Shown piece after piece: positions 18,001-25,968 of a DNA stretch of 34,903 nt; the first letter of the stretch is position 1; each line of letters starts with the position of its first letter. The position numbers and the translations under genes were made by a program. The stretch is from Limnohabitans lacus (GTDB lineage Bacteria > Pseudomonadota > Gammaproteobacteria > Burkholderiales > Burkholderiaceae_C): NCBI RefSeq assembly GCF_030053395.1, contig NZ_JASGBH010000016.1:1-34903 (forward strand), in the 5' to 3' direction. The notes beneath the pieces were generated by a model. It was not told the origin of the DNA. It saw only the letters and a program-made list of their open reading frames with translations, and did no database searches.

Positions 18001-19361
18001 TTCGCTGCATCAGCGATCTGCCATTGGTAAGTCAACTCCAGTGCCGTTCCATCCGGGTCGACAACCGATCTGGCATCGGCGGTCAATACAGCGCCTTCTT
18101 CGGCAAAGCCAACAACAGCGACCGTTCCGGTGGCTGCATCGTTGACGTTGGCCACCGCCAAGCTTGGGGCGCTGGTGAAGCTGCTGCCATTGGCCGTGCC
18201 GTCGTTGGTGGCGGTCACCACCACCCGCAGGAACTTGCCCACCTGACTCTGGTCAGAGGCAATGTTGTAGCTGCTGCTCGTGGCGCCGTTGATGTTGGTG
18301 TAACTGCCATTGGCCGTATCGGCGATCTGCCACTGGTAGCTGAAGGTCAGTACGGTGCCATCCGGGTCGGTGATGCCGCTGGTCACGGCGCTCAATGTGC
18401 CCCCTTCTTCGGCAGTGCCGCTCAGGCTGGCGGTGCCGGTGGCGGTCTGCTCAAGGAATGGTGTTTGTGTGACGGTATCAAAGCCGGTGACGGCGCTCAA
18501 GGCGGCGTTCAGATCGGCTATCAGCGCTGTGCGTGCGTTGTGGGTGAGCACGGCGCCGTCGGCAAAGACCAGTTTGTCTCGCCCCACAGCCGTTGCGCCA
18601 TTGGCCACGGTGACTTTTTCTGTGCCGCCATTGACCGAGCGGGTGAAGGTGATGGCACCCGAGACTTCGGTCAGGCTCTTGGTGTAGTCGGCCCAGTTGC
18701 CCGTCAGGTAGATCTGGTCTTCTCCACCGAGCAGGTTGCGGGCATCAACGGTGGCACCAGCCTTGACGTAGACCTTGTCTGATTGACCCGTGCCGGTGAC
18801 CACCGTGGACTGGCCCGCTTCGGTCATGGCAAAGGTGGCCCCGGTGGTGGTGCTGGTGGTCGAGGCAAAGGCTCGCAGGGTGTTGCCCGCAGGGGCTGTG
18901 GGGCTGTAGGCGGCGCTGGTGATGCTGTTGTTGGCGCCCGAGACGGTGTTGAGTGCGGCCGTCAAGCTGCCTTGCAGCGCGGCGTTGGCTTGTTGGGTGC
19001 CCACGGCGCCGTCGGCAAAGATGAGCTGGTCGCGGCCCAGGGTGGTGGCACCGTTGGCGACGGTGACTTTTTCGGTCAGGCCGCTGGTGCTGTCGGTGTA
19101 GCTGAAGACGATGGCGCCGGGGACGGTGCTGATGTCTTTGGTGTACTGGTCCCAGTTGTAATTAAAGAGGACCACATCGGTGCCACCGAAGAGGTTGCGC
19201 GCATCCAGGTCCACGCCTGCAGCGGCCCAGACGGTGTTGACGCCGCCGCTGCCGTTGGCGATCAGCTGCTGCTCGGCCAAGGTGTATTCGGCGCCCGGGG
19301 TGCGCAGATCGAGCAAGTCGGCAAAGGAGCCAGTGATGTAATAGCGAAGGATGGTGGACAT
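12057..19361 (-). CDS. Giant Ig-like/cadherin-like surface protein with a unique C-terminal region
   Basis: This 2434-residue protein opens with MSTILRYYITGSFADLLDLR. A module (DARNLxGGxD, DYTKSLTEVSGAITFTR, EKVTVANGAT, GRDxLxFADGAV) occurs twice within residues 1-295 and is shared with the giant at 20314-25881. About thirteen Ig-like modules follow (about 305-1855), most with GITDPDG, YQWQIAD and DQSQVGKFLRVVVTATNDG. A putative-Ig domain is also embedded, with another before a cadherin-like domain (about 1961-2061). The last 370 residues match no family I know; they contain an EF-hand/dockerin-like loop, DANGDGQVNANESD, near 2224, and end RYSVVL. There is no signal peptide; type I-like secretion is inferred. 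Unlike the other two complete or near-complete giants it has no FG-GAP propeller. It lies 116 bases beyond the cassette-2 barrel gene. Confidence 0.88.
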   Translation of the reverse strand: MSTILRYYITGSFADLLDLRTPGAEYTLAEQQLIANGSGGVNTVWAAAGVDLDARNLFGGTDVVLFNYNWDQYTKDISTVPGAIVFSYTDSTSGLTEKVTVANGATTLGRDQLIFADGAVGTQQANAALQGSLTAALNTVSGANNSITSAAYSPTAPAGNTLRAFASTTSTTTGATFAMTEAGQSTVVTGTGQSDKVYVKAGATVDARNLLGGEDQIYLTGNWADYTKSLTEVSGAITFTRSVNGGTEKVTVANGATAVGRDKLVFADGAVLTHNARTALIADLNAALSAVTGFDTVTQTPFLEQTATGTASLSGTAEEGGTLSAVTSGITDPDGTVLTFSYQWQIADTANGSYTNINGATSSSYNIASDQSQVGKFLRVVVTATNDGTANGSSFTSAPSLAVANVNDAATGTVAVVGFAEEGAVLTADARSVVDPDGTALELTYQWQIADAANGPYTNINTATTYKYVIAADQSQVGKFLRVVVKAINDGIAGGTTLTSAATGAIANVDDPGTLAAISGTPRVGQLLTAGVLSDPDGVVNGSIAYQWKADDLAINGATANSFLLTEDQLGKLITVEASYADTHGSNRRASWIASSAVVSVSDQLGSVTAITGTATQAQVLTAGTLSDPDGGISGITYQWKANGINITGATGRTFTLTQQQVGKAMTVEVGYIDSLGPGKKVSSASTSSVVDVPEEATGMASIAGEAIEGGVLTALAHAIVDPDGTVLTYMYQWQINVPSVPGGYIDIPGATAATYNIPTDQSHVGRFLQVVVTATNDGTPDGTAIASIPTAAVRDINSPATGSVGLLGVAMEAGTLSALVSGITDPDGTALTFSYQWQIANTANGSFSNINGATASSYNIAADQSQVGKFLRVVVTATNDGTANGTSFISNPSQAVANVNDAPMPSMAISAQMATVQSPLSFSIPANAFQDEDNDTLTYSALLQSGAALSSMGLSMSASGVLSGTPTTTGNHTLLVKATDPSGLSATSKLDLIVNTTSDRPASGAVSLSGVAQEGGTLTANVNTLTDPDGAIVRWRYSWQENVNGAWQDLDRQSANSLQIPTDQSLVGKTVRVRVITLDALGGHTQMVSNALTVQNTNDAASGSVVLIGTAKEGGALTAQTNGITDPDGTTLTFNYQWQIADTFNGTYANISAATGSTYNIAADQSQVGKFLRVVVTASNDGTSQGATFISSPSAVVVNTNDPVLDSIGLSGAAQEGGTLTANTSGMTDPDGMPLTFRYQWQMADAMDGAYTSIANATAKDLRIPGDQTFVGKYVRVLASPIYFDGKVGNTMTSQSSSQIANVNDTAAGLVEIKGNAIVGATLKAATERIIDADGTTLDFNYQWQISDTSNGVYTNIVNAQQSSYTIASDQVNKYFRVVATATTDGTPTGTSFTSAASTQIKATNKIATQLLKDIGVFSADSADGLFYFSTNGGSTWSEFSTVDANSVLVLRDEANTRLYFKPNASYSASQSGELTIRSWYKWAGIGPNGGIALSGTKVDGTTDVADTAFSKTAETIRIPVGTSSPPVGSVGVLLSEVSKAGVTDFDGGVTIDGFGNEGDAIVANVSNLTDPDGTTLTYAYRWQTSHTETGPYVDIPGATAKTFTSSSKQIEIGRFVRVVATAVNDGSASGTDFISWPLQFSKASGGVTIPHAALIRGEAIEGGTLTAYATRDVNTIFEAVDAPFRFQWQIADSLHGTFRNIEGANQRQWQIPADQSMIGKYIKVMVYPNTANGVLYGASSDGAVMVRNANDAAVGDIQLEGLARQGALLRVLTSNISDPDGTVLRFSYQWQVGRSPAGPFVDIPGATNDSYVLSSDTSQLGQYFQAVVTAENDGTVIGTRFIALSGPVAASSAMSGNSNGVNEAPVSVEAYQASYSVKAGSEIRAYLGRDFSDPDWGDVLTVQIQSGNLPPGLSLQGNGVLSGTPVQPGIYDFTLRAVDQDGLMHQHSYQLRVTDAAAPAFFSSGQVSVAERTITTVYVPGVSDNSPGLSFGFAGGADDDLFAIDRTTGAVRFVTAPDFEQPRSASGTNLYEVRIRATDVDGNTTDHDVEIEVTDVLDSRSDVRALFDTAIAAGAGDPNADSNAYQIHSAALHALKDPVDRTGFANQKDASRVLAHWIDAVTGSDIVSQQEYQAGFSVTGKAQAGLQNSIRFLLDNDRTIGQAAEGAIGLVLGQNDVNADGVNDVLASYDNASGEWSLVFTAASAALRPATHNVWSSGVHQIAVDANGDGQVNANESDRLFLVASGTALNTHTGLESQNFSVHDRLSKQVFIYYYGDPDGANGVNYLTTGTNRLVSSIPAQIWEFHVGFNDSGYPVGTDFAALAADHVLHESNTSRLPSQAEGAALYAANFGRNTPGSEWLFNPSTEAQRVGPVQALRHYGSSALATADNVYWGWGNAFMTAMPTPFSSTSYVDLSLGQLFDAQTTRYSVVL
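13800..18446 (-). repeat. Array of diverged Ig-like module repeats
   Basis: The region encodes roughly thirteen modules of 85-105 residues sharing an EGGxLTA, DPDGT, YQWQ, LRVVVTATNDG pattern. One unrelated module (STNGGSTWSEF, LYFKPNASYSASQSG) and one putative-Ig domain interrupt them. The modules are much more diverged from each other than the 309-bp repeats at 4969-6186, so this array is older. Confidence 0.85.
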
Positions 19362-19380
19362 TCAAATATCTCTCGATCAC

Positions 19381-19399
19381 AAAAGCTGCATTCAGCAGC
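19381..19399 (-). terminator. Possible weak terminator or leader hairpin before the 12057-19361 gene
   Basis: On the minus strand GCTGC TGAAT GCAGC is followed by TTTTGTG, 20 bases before the ATG at 19361. The 116-base gap 19362-19477 is AT-rich (TATTTATAAA, TAATTTCTTTTAAG) and is the likely promoter region of this giant gene. The hairpin could end cassette-2 transcripts or lie in the leader of the giant mRNA. The stem is short. Confidence 0.35.
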
Positions 19400-19477
19400 C
19401 CATGAATAGATCATAAATAGATACTTACGCGTTTATAAATACAGCACTTAAAAGAAATTAATTCCTATTGAAGCCCC

Positions 19478-20314
19478 TCACCACCGCTGCACCCACCCCA
19501 GCGTCAAGGTGCGTTGCTGCTGCTGTGCGCCAGGAAACACATAAGCGTTGACTTCTGTGCTGGCGCCCCACTGGGTGCGCTGCTCTTGCCAGCGCAGCAC
19601 CCATTCGCTGCGGCTTGGCTTGGGGCTGCTGGCTTCGGGCTGCCAGGCCAGCTCCAGGCTTCTCATGGACATGCGGGCCTGGATGTCGGCATCAAACCCC
19701 AATGACGGGGCAGACAACCGCGCACCCGATGCGCCCGACAGCGGCTCCAAGGCCTGCACGCGCCAGCGCCACTGCGGCGTCGCTTGCCACTGCAGCCCCA
19801 CGCCTGCCAGCGCGTTGTGCTGGCGCATGTGTTCCCGGTACTGGCGCAAGTCGCGCCTTTGCGTTTGGGTCTGCACAGCCCCCGACAGCAGCAGCTGCCA
19901 GCCGGGCCGCATCGGCCAGGCCGCCTCCAGCTGCGCCATCGCCTGCGCGCTGCGCCAGTCGTTGCTTTGCTGCCAGGGCTGGGTCGAGCCATCGGGGTAT
20001 TGCTTGAAACCCGTGTAGTCGCTGGCCCACTGCTGCCCCTGGCCAGACAGCTGCCAGCGCAGCGTGGCCCCCGCCAGCGTGCCAGCCTGGCCTTGCAGGC
20101 CCCAGGCCAGCACCGGGCCTTGGCCCGATTCAGACACCGGCAAATTGCCCGTGCCCGTGTGCTCGTGCCAGCGCTGCTGGGCCAAGCCCACCCCCAGCGA
20201 TGCGCCGTCAAGTGTCCAAGCCATGGCCCCGCCAGCAGCGGCCCACCCCAGCGCCACCCATGACAAGGCCTCCACCAACCTGTTGCCACGCGCACCTGAT
20301 GTCGGTCGATTCAT
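19478..20314 (-). CDS. Predicted small outer-membrane beta-barrel protein, cassette copy 2
   Basis: The 278-residue paralogue of the protein at 9660-10475 has mature regions that differ at only a modest number of positions and end in the identical RTLTLGWVQRW. The signal peptide differs (MNRPTSGARGNR start, cleavage after AMA at about residue 32), yet the mature start WTLDGASLGVGL is shared. ATG at 20314 overlaps the giant gene's stop as TGATG, exactly as in copy 1; a longer in-frame extension to 20548 lies within the giant gene and is discounted. The high Trp/Gln content, amphipathic stretches and terminal Trp suggest a barrel of about 8-12 strands. No named family is recognised. Confidence 0.75.
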   Translation of the reverse strand: MNRPTSGARGNRLVEALSWVALGWAAAGGAMAWTLDGASLGVGLAQQRWHEHTGTGNLPVSESGQGPVLAWGLQGQAGTLAGATLRWQLSGQGQQWASDYTGFKQYPDGSTQPWQQSNDWRSAQAMAQLEAAWPMRPGWQLLLSGAVQTQTQRRDLRQYREHMRQHNALAGVGLQWQATPQWRWRVQALEPLSGASGARLSAPSLGFDADIQARMSMRSLELAWQPEASSPKPSRSEWVLRWQEQRTQWGASTEVNAYVFPGAQQQQRTLTLGWVQRW

Positions 20315-23300
20315 CACAACACCGCCTGGCTGTGGTACACCGCATCGCCCAGCAGCACCTGCGTCACCCCCCGGGTTTCTGCCGCTGCGGCAAAGCCCAC
20401 CAGCAAGTCGCTCAGGCCATCGCCGTTGACATCGCCGCCTCCGGCCAGCGCCATGCCTGCTGCGCCGTCGCCTACGGCTTGCCCGTGGTAGATCAGGCCA
20501 CTGCCGTCGCCCAGGCGCAGCTGGGTCACGTCCAGGCTGTCGGCCCAATTGGCTGTCGCCTTGCCAAACACCACATAGGCCGCCCCGGACTGCGCCCCCG
20601 CTGGCCCATCGGTGCCGGGTGCGGCCAACGCCACATCGGCAAACCCATCGGCATTGAAGTCACCGGCCGCCGCCACCGCATAGCCCAGCTGGGCCACATC
20701 GTCTTGGCCATTGAACAGATAGACGGCGCGGTGGCCCGGGTTGCCCAGGTCCAGCGGTGTGTCGTCTGTACCGCCCCACACCAGCCAGGCCCCGCCGCGT
20801 GCAGACGCATGGTCGGGTGCACCCACCACCATGTCGGCAAAACCATCACCGTTCACATCGCCGACCACCGCCACCGCATGGCCCACAGATTGGCCTTCGG
20901 CAAAGCCGTTGATCAGGCGTCCACCTTGTCCGGCCTGCACATCGGCCAAACTGGCCATGCCTGTGGCGCTGCCATACACCACATACACCTGTCCGGCATC
21001 GATCAAGGTGTCACTGCCCACCACCGCATCGGCATCGGGCGCGGCCAGCAGCACATCGGCCAGGCCGTCGCCATTGATGTCGCCGCCCCCCGCCACCGCA
21101 AAGCCCAGCCAGTCGCCCGCGTTGGGGCTGCTCCAGACGGTGCTGGGGCCTGCGGTGCCATCGGCCCTGCCGCGCACCAGCATCACCTGGCCTGCGTCCA
21201 GCGCATCGGCGCTGGCGTCGGCATAGGGGGCGGCCATCAGCACATCGTCAAAACCATCGCCGTCCACATCACCGGCTGCGGCCACGCTCCAGCCCAGGGC
21301 ATCGCCCTCGGCCAGGCCTTGAACAGCCCAGCCACCGCTGCCTGCTGCCACATCGGTCAGGGTGGTCAGGCCGTCAGCTGCTTGCAGCAGCACCCACACC
21401 TGTCCGGCGTCGGCCCCAGCGCCTGCATCGGCATAGGGGGCCGCAAAGGCCAGGTCTTGGCGGCCATCGCCATTCACATCGCCCACACCCACCACTTGCC
21501 AGCCCAGGGCCGCTTCGGCCTCGCCCCAAGTCCAGGCCCTGCCATCTAAAGGGTCCAAAGCCGACAAATCCAGGCCTGAAGTGGCCGTGCGCCCCAGCAG
21601 GCCATGCACCGCGCCTTCGGCCCACTGGGCCTCATCGCCGCTGCGCCAGATGGGGCTGCCGATGAGCACGCCTTGCTTGCTGTCGTTGGCATCTGCAGCC
21701 GGCGCATTGCCCGCCCAGCCCAGCGATGCACCGCTGTAATCGCCGACGCGGGTGCCGGTGATCGCAAAGCCCCGATTGGCGTCCAGAACCAAGGTGTCCA
21801 CGTCAAAGGCCGAACTTTGTGCCCCTGTGGGACCACTGCGGCCAGACAAATCTACGTACGCCCCTTGCAGCGTCAGGCGCATGCCACTGGCCAGGGTCAT
21901 GGCCGCTGGGGTCAACACACCGGTCCAGGTGATGCCGCCATCGCTGCTGGCCCAGCCCGTGACCGTCGCGCCGGTAGCAACAAGGTCTTCGGCGCTCAGT
22001 TGCGCCACGGGTTCATTGAAGACCAGCCGCACCGTGCTGGTCTGACCGGGCTTGAGCAACAGGGCATTGCCACCGTTGACGGTAAAGCTCAGCACCTGCG
22101 GCGGTGCTTCGTCCACCCGCCAGTCGATGCCGTTTTTGCCGGTGGTGCTGGTGTTGCCAGCCCGGTCGGTCTGGCGCACCTGCACAGTGCCGGCCAGGTA
22201 CTGGCCCGGCCCCAAAGTCCAACCCGTGCCGCTGCCCGCCTGCCAACTGGCTCCGCCGTTGACCGAATACTCCCAGGTGGCGTCTGTCTCCAAGCGATTG
22301 ACCAGCAAGGCACCGTTTTGGGTGTAGCCATCGCTGCTGCTGATCCCGGTGTCCTGCACAAAGCGCAATGCCGGGTTGGTGGGCCAAACCGTGTCGATGG
22401 TGAAAGCGCCCATCAAGGCCTCGGCGCTGAACACGCCGCTGGCATCTCTTTGGCGTACCTGTACCTGACCGCTCAGGTATGACGCACCCACCAAACTGAC
22501 CGCTGTGCCCGTGCCATTGATCCAGCTGCCCGTGCTGCTGGTGCGGTACTGCCAGGTGGCACCAGAGAGCAAGCCGGTCACCAACAACACCGCGTCCTTG
22601 GTCACGCCATCGCTGCCATCGCGCCCGGTATCCGCCCGCAAAGCCACCGTGGGCCGCGTGTCGGTCACCAGGTTGACCGTGGCCGCTGTGCCCACATTGC
22701 CCGCTGTGTCTGCATACGCCACGCTCAGGTTGCGTGATGCCGTGCTGGCACTGCTGCTTTTAAACAATATGGCCGCCAGCGCATCGTCCAGCCGGTCCGT
22801 GGGGATCGCGCCACCCCCGTGCTGACTCAGCACCAGGGTGCGACTGCTGGCGGTGTACTGGTAAGCCCAGCCGCTCACACCGCCCAGGCTCACGTTCTGA
22901 GCGCTGAAGTCGGCATTCAAGGACTGTGCGCTGTCCAGCACCAGTTGGTCCGCCCCGGCCTGGGTTTGCCAGCTGCCGCCCAGTACCCAACGAACCTCGC
23001 CCACATCGCTGGCTGCAGGCGCCTGCACACCAGGCAGCAAGGCCTTGCCTGCCCGCAACTCTGGGGCATTGAAAGCCACATCGGCCGTGCTCTGCACGCC
23101 CGGGTTGGCCGACAAGTCCACGGCGTCGGGTGGCGTTGTGTCGCCCACGGCGGCACTGGGGTTGCTGGCAAAGCTGGTGCCATTGGCCGTGCCGTCGTTG
23201 GTGGCCGTCACCACCACCCGCAAGAACTTGCCCAGCAGGCTTTGGTCTGAGGCAATGCTGAAGCTGCTGCCCGTGGCGTTGGCGATGTTGCTGTAGCTGC

Positions 23301-25881
23301 CGTTGGCTGCGTCAGCCATCTGCCACTGGTAGCTGAATGTCAGCGCTGTCCCATCCGGGTCGATGATGCCGCTGGTCACGGCACTGAGCATGCCACCTTC
23401 TTGTGCGCTGCCGCTCAGTGCTGCACTGCCTGTGGCGGCATCGTTGACGTTGGTTACAGCCGCGCTGGGGCTGCTGGTCAAGCTGGAGCTGCTGGCGGTG
23501 TCCGCGTTCGTGGCCGTCACCACCACCCTAAAGAACTTGCCCACCTCACTTTGGTCGGGTGCTATGGCGTAGCTGCTGCCCGTGGCGTTGCTGATGTCGC
23601 TGTAGCTGCCGTTGGCTGTATCTGCCATTTGCCACTGGTAGCTGAAACTCAGTGGCAGACCGTCAGGGTGGGTGATGTCCGCCGTGTTGGCCGTGAGTAT
23701 GCCGCCTTCTTCTGCATGGCCACCCAGCGCCAGAGTGCCCGTGATCTGGGGCCTCAATGGATCGACCAGCGCCTGGATCTTGGCCACGGTATTGACCGAG
23801 TCGCCCGCATCGCCTTGCTCGGCCAAGGCATTGAGGACGTCTGGCCAGTGGCTGGCACTGATCCCCCGGATGCCCAGCAAGGCAAAGTCGTCTGACGTCA
23901 AGGCCACAAGCGGCTGAGCACCGGCCACGGTCAGCATCAGCCGATCCACCACACTGGCCAACGCCTGCAGCTGCGCCAGACTGTTGATGGGCGCCAGCTG
24001 CAAGCTCTCGCGCTGGGCCAGGTGGTCGTGCAGCAAGGCCCTCTCGGCTGCGTCGGTGCCTGCGCTGTTGCCCAGCTCGGTCAGCCCCAGCCCCAGGGGG
24101 TCGGGTGCATGCCACTGCTGCGCACTTAAGGGGTGCGCCAGCGCCTGCAGCAGCCCTTGCTGCAGCAGTGCCTGCAGCTGCAGCCCCGTGAGTGTGTGCG
24201 TCTGCTCCTGGCTCAAGCTGGCCAGATCCAGGGCCGCAATGGCATCGGCTGAGAGACAGCTGAGCTTGCTGCCCAAGGCCAGCAGCTGCTGGCTGTCCAT
24301 GCGGGCGGCCTGCTCGGCGCTCAGGGCCGTCACCTGGCTGGCACTCAGGCCCGAGAGGCTGAGCGCTTGCATCTGTGCCCAACGCTCTGGCGGGACCAGG
24401 TCAATCAGGGTGGCCTGCAGGGCCAGTACCTGTGCGTCGCTGAGTTCTTGTAGCGCCCCTACAGCGGCAAACGCTTGCCCCTGCGCCCGGGTCAGTGCAG
24501 CCAGTTGTGGCCCGCTGAGTTGGGCCATTCTGGAGTTGGTGATGTCGGTATTGACCCCCAGGCTGCTGGAGGCGAGCGTGGTGGCGCTGTGCGTGAGGTC
24601 GGCCACTTGCTGCGTGGCGCTCAGCAGGATCTGTGCCCCGTTCAGGCTCAAGGCTTTGGCCTGCACGCTCAGGCCTGTGGGGGCGGCGTCACCCGGCTGC
24701 ACGGGGTAGCTGAATTTGATCTCTTGCACCTGTTGCCCGCCCTGGCCGGTCAGGGCTGCGCTGTAGTCGGCCCAGACGGTGCGCTCGCCCAGGCGCAAGG
24801 CCAGCCGGGGTTGGCCGCCTGTGGTGTCGATGTTGACCGCTTCGGCCAAACTCACGCTGAGCACCAGCACGTTGCCGCTGTACCAGCCGCCTGGGCCGGG
24901 GGCCATGCTGCGGGCCAGGTCAATGGCCATGTCCTGTACCTGGCTTTGGGTGGTGCTCACCTCCACGTCTTCAGTTTGTGGCTCATTGCCATTGGGGGTG
25001 AAGACAATTTGCACCCGAGTCGTTGAGGGGTTGGGGCCTGTATTGCCCTGGCTCAAGGTGTTGAAGCTCATTTGCCCGTCGGCAAAGTGCAGGCGGTCTC
25101 GTCCAAAGCTGGTGGCTCCGTTGGAGACGATGACCCTTTCCGTGGCACCGTTGACGGTGCGGGTGAAGGTGATGGCGCCCGAGATTTCGGTCAGGCTTCG
25201 GGTGTAGTCCAGCCAGTTGCCTGTCAAGTAGATCTGGTCTTCCCCGCCAAAGAGGTTGCGCGCATCGACCTGGGCACCGGCCTGGACGTAGACCTTGTCA
25301 ATGCGGCTTGTCCCCGTGACGATGGTGGTCTGGACTTCTTCGGCCATGGCAAAGGTGGCCCCGGTCGTAGCGCTGGTGGTCGAGGCAAAGGCCCGCAACT
25401 TGTTGCCTGCAGGCACGGGTGGGCTGTAGGTGGCGCTGCTCAGGCTGCTGTCCTGTCCTGCAACGCTGGAGAGATCCGCGCTCAGGCTGCTTTGCAGGGC
25501 TGCGCGTGCGTGGTGGGTGAGCACCGCGCCATCGGCAAAGATGAGCTGGTCGCGCCCCAGGGTGGTGGCACCGTTGGCCACGGTGACCTTTTCTGAAAGG
25601 CCGCTGGTGCTGTCGGTGTACGTGAAGACGATGGCGCCCGAGACGGTGCTGATGTCTTTGGTGTACTGGTCCCAGCGGTAGTTGAACAGCACCAGGTCGG
25701 TGCCGCCCAACAAGTTGCGGGCATCCAGCTCCACCCCCAAGGCCGCCCAGACGGTGTTGACACCACCGCTGCCGGTGGCGAGCAACTGCTGGTCGGTCAA
25801 GGTGTATTCGGACCCCGGGGTGCGCAGATCGAGCAGGTCAGCGAATGAGCCACTGATGAAGTAGCGAAGGATGGTGGGCAT
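20314..25881 (-). CDS. Giant multidomain surface protein with helical repeats, Ig-like modules and FG-GAP propeller, cassette copy 2
   Basis: The 1855-residue protein combines parts of two neighbours. Residues 1-275 (MPTILRYFISGSFADLLDLR onward) closely match the start of the giant at 12057-19361. An Ig-like/SwmB-like segment follows (about 275-395), then a Leu/Gln-rich helical repeat region (about 430-700; LSDAQVLALQ, LSASQVTALSAEQAARM). Two Ig-like GITDPDG modules (about 710-913) lead into a 937-residue section colinear with the cassette-1 giant, ending in a seven-bladed FG-GAP propeller. Where the copy-1 protein continues with RTX-like and C-terminal modules, this one stops almost at once: GDAVY is joined to HSQAVL. 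The final AVL is kept. It starts 88 bases after the DUF1501 gene, and its ribosome binding site is weak. Secretion is inferred to be type I-like. Confidence 0.9.
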   Translation of the reverse strand: MPTILRYFISGSFADLLDLRTPGSEYTLTDQQLLATGSGGVNTVWAALGVELDARNLLGGTDLVLFNYRWDQYTKDISTVSGAIVFTYTDSTSGLSEKVTVANGATTLGRDQLIFADGAVLTHHARAALQSSLSADLSSVAGQDSSLSSATYSPPVPAGNKLRAFASTTSATTGATFAMAEEVQTTIVTGTSRIDKVYVQAGAQVDARNLFGGEDQIYLTGNWLDYTRSLTEISGAITFTRTVNGATERVIVSNGATSFGRDRLHFADGQMSFNTLSQGNTGPNPSTTRVQIVFTPNGNEPQTEDVEVSTTQSQVQDMAIDLARSMAPGPGGWYSGNVLVLSVSLAEAVNIDTTGGQPRLALRLGERTVWADYSAALTGQGGQQVQEIKFSYPVQPGDAAPTGLSVQAKALSLNGAQILLSATQQVADLTHSATTLASSSLGVNTDITNSRMAQLSGPQLAALTRAQGQAFAAVGALQELSDAQVLALQATLIDLVPPERWAQMQALSLSGLSASQVTALSAEQAARMDSQQLLALGSKLSCLSADAIAALDLASLSQEQTHTLTGLQLQALLQQGLLQALAHPLSAQQWHAPDPLGLGLTELGNSAGTDAAERALLHDHLAQRESLQLAPINSLAQLQALASVVDRLMLTVAGAQPLVALTSDDFALLGIRGISASHWPDVLNALAEQGDAGDSVNTVAKIQALVDPLRPQITGTLALGGHAEEGGILTANTADITHPDGLPLSFSYQWQMADTANGSYSDISNATGSSYAIAPDQSEVGKFFRVVVTATNADTASSSSLTSSPSAAVTNVNDAATGSAALSGSAQEGGMLSAVTSGIIDPDGTALTFSYQWQMADAANGSYSNIANATGSSFSIASDQSLLGKFLRVVVTATNDGTANGTSFASNPSAAVGDTTPPDAVDLSANPGVQSTADVAFNAPELRAGKALLPGVQAPAASDVGEVRWVLGGSWQTQAGADQLVLDSAQSLNADFSAQNVSLGGVSGWAYQYTASSRTLVLSQHGGGAIPTDRLDDALAAILFKSSSASTASRNLSVAYADTAGNVGTAATVNLVTDTRPTVALRADTGRDGSDGVTKDAVLLVTGLLSGATWQYRTSSTGSWINGTGTAVSLVGASYLSGQVQVRQRDASGVFSAEALMGAFTIDTVWPTNPALRFVQDTGISSSDGYTQNGALLVNRLETDATWEYSVNGGASWQAGSGTGWTLGPGQYLAGTVQVRQTDRAGNTSTTGKNGIDWRVDEAPPQVLSFTVNGGNALLLKPGQTSTVRLVFNEPVAQLSAEDLVATGATVTGWASSDGGITWTGVLTPAAMTLASGMRLTLQGAYVDLSGRSGPTGAQSSAFDVDTLVLDANRGFAITGTRVGDYSGASLGWAGNAPAADANDSKQGVLIGSPIWRSGDEAQWAEGAVHGLLGRTATSGLDLSALDPLDGRAWTWGEAEAALGWQVVGVGDVNGDGRQDLAFAAPYADAGAGADAGQVWVLLQAADGLTTLTDVAAGSGGWAVQGLAEGDALGWSVAAAGDVDGDGFDDVLMAAPYADASADALDAGQVMLVRGRADGTAGPSTVWSSPNAGDWLGFAVAGGGDINGDGLADVLLAAPDADAVVGSDTLIDAGQVYVVYGSATGMASLADVQAGQGGRLINGFAEGQSVGHAVAVVGDVNGDGFADMVVGAPDHASARGGAWLVWGGTDDTPLDLGNPGHRAVYLFNGQDDVAQLGYAVAAAGDFNADGFADVALAAPGTDGPAGAQSGAAYVVFGKATANWADSLDVTQLRLGDGSGLIYHGQAVGDGAAGMALAGGGDVNGDGLSDLLVGFAAAAETRGVTQVLLGDAVYHSQAVL
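20335..21783 (-). other. Region encoding a seven-bladed FG-GAP propeller, copy 2
   Basis: This is colinear with 7558-9006 on the plus strand: seven units, six with calcium-binding loops of identical or near-identical sequence (DVNGDGRQD, DVDGDGFDD, DINGDGLAD, DVNGDGFAD, DFNADGFAD, DVNGDGLSD). The two copies form a long inverted repeat of high DNA similarity that continues through the barrel genes. Confidence 0.85.
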
Positions 25882-25968
25882 GTCAGCATGCCTCGGTCAA
25901 GAAATGAAACACTTGTTTGATGGGAAATATGGGATCGGTAATGTCATGCGCAGCATGTGCGCAGCGAC

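Noticed and set aside
20315..20548. Upstream extension of the cassette-2 barrel gene
   Set aside because: It lies in a second frame of the giant gene's propeller; the TGATG start gives a signal peptide and matches copy 1.
20200..21549. 449-residue open frame on the plus strand
   Set aside because: It runs antisense to the propeller of the cassette-2 giant and has the His/Gly/Ala bias of a reverse frame of DxNxDG repeats; there is no recognisable domain.
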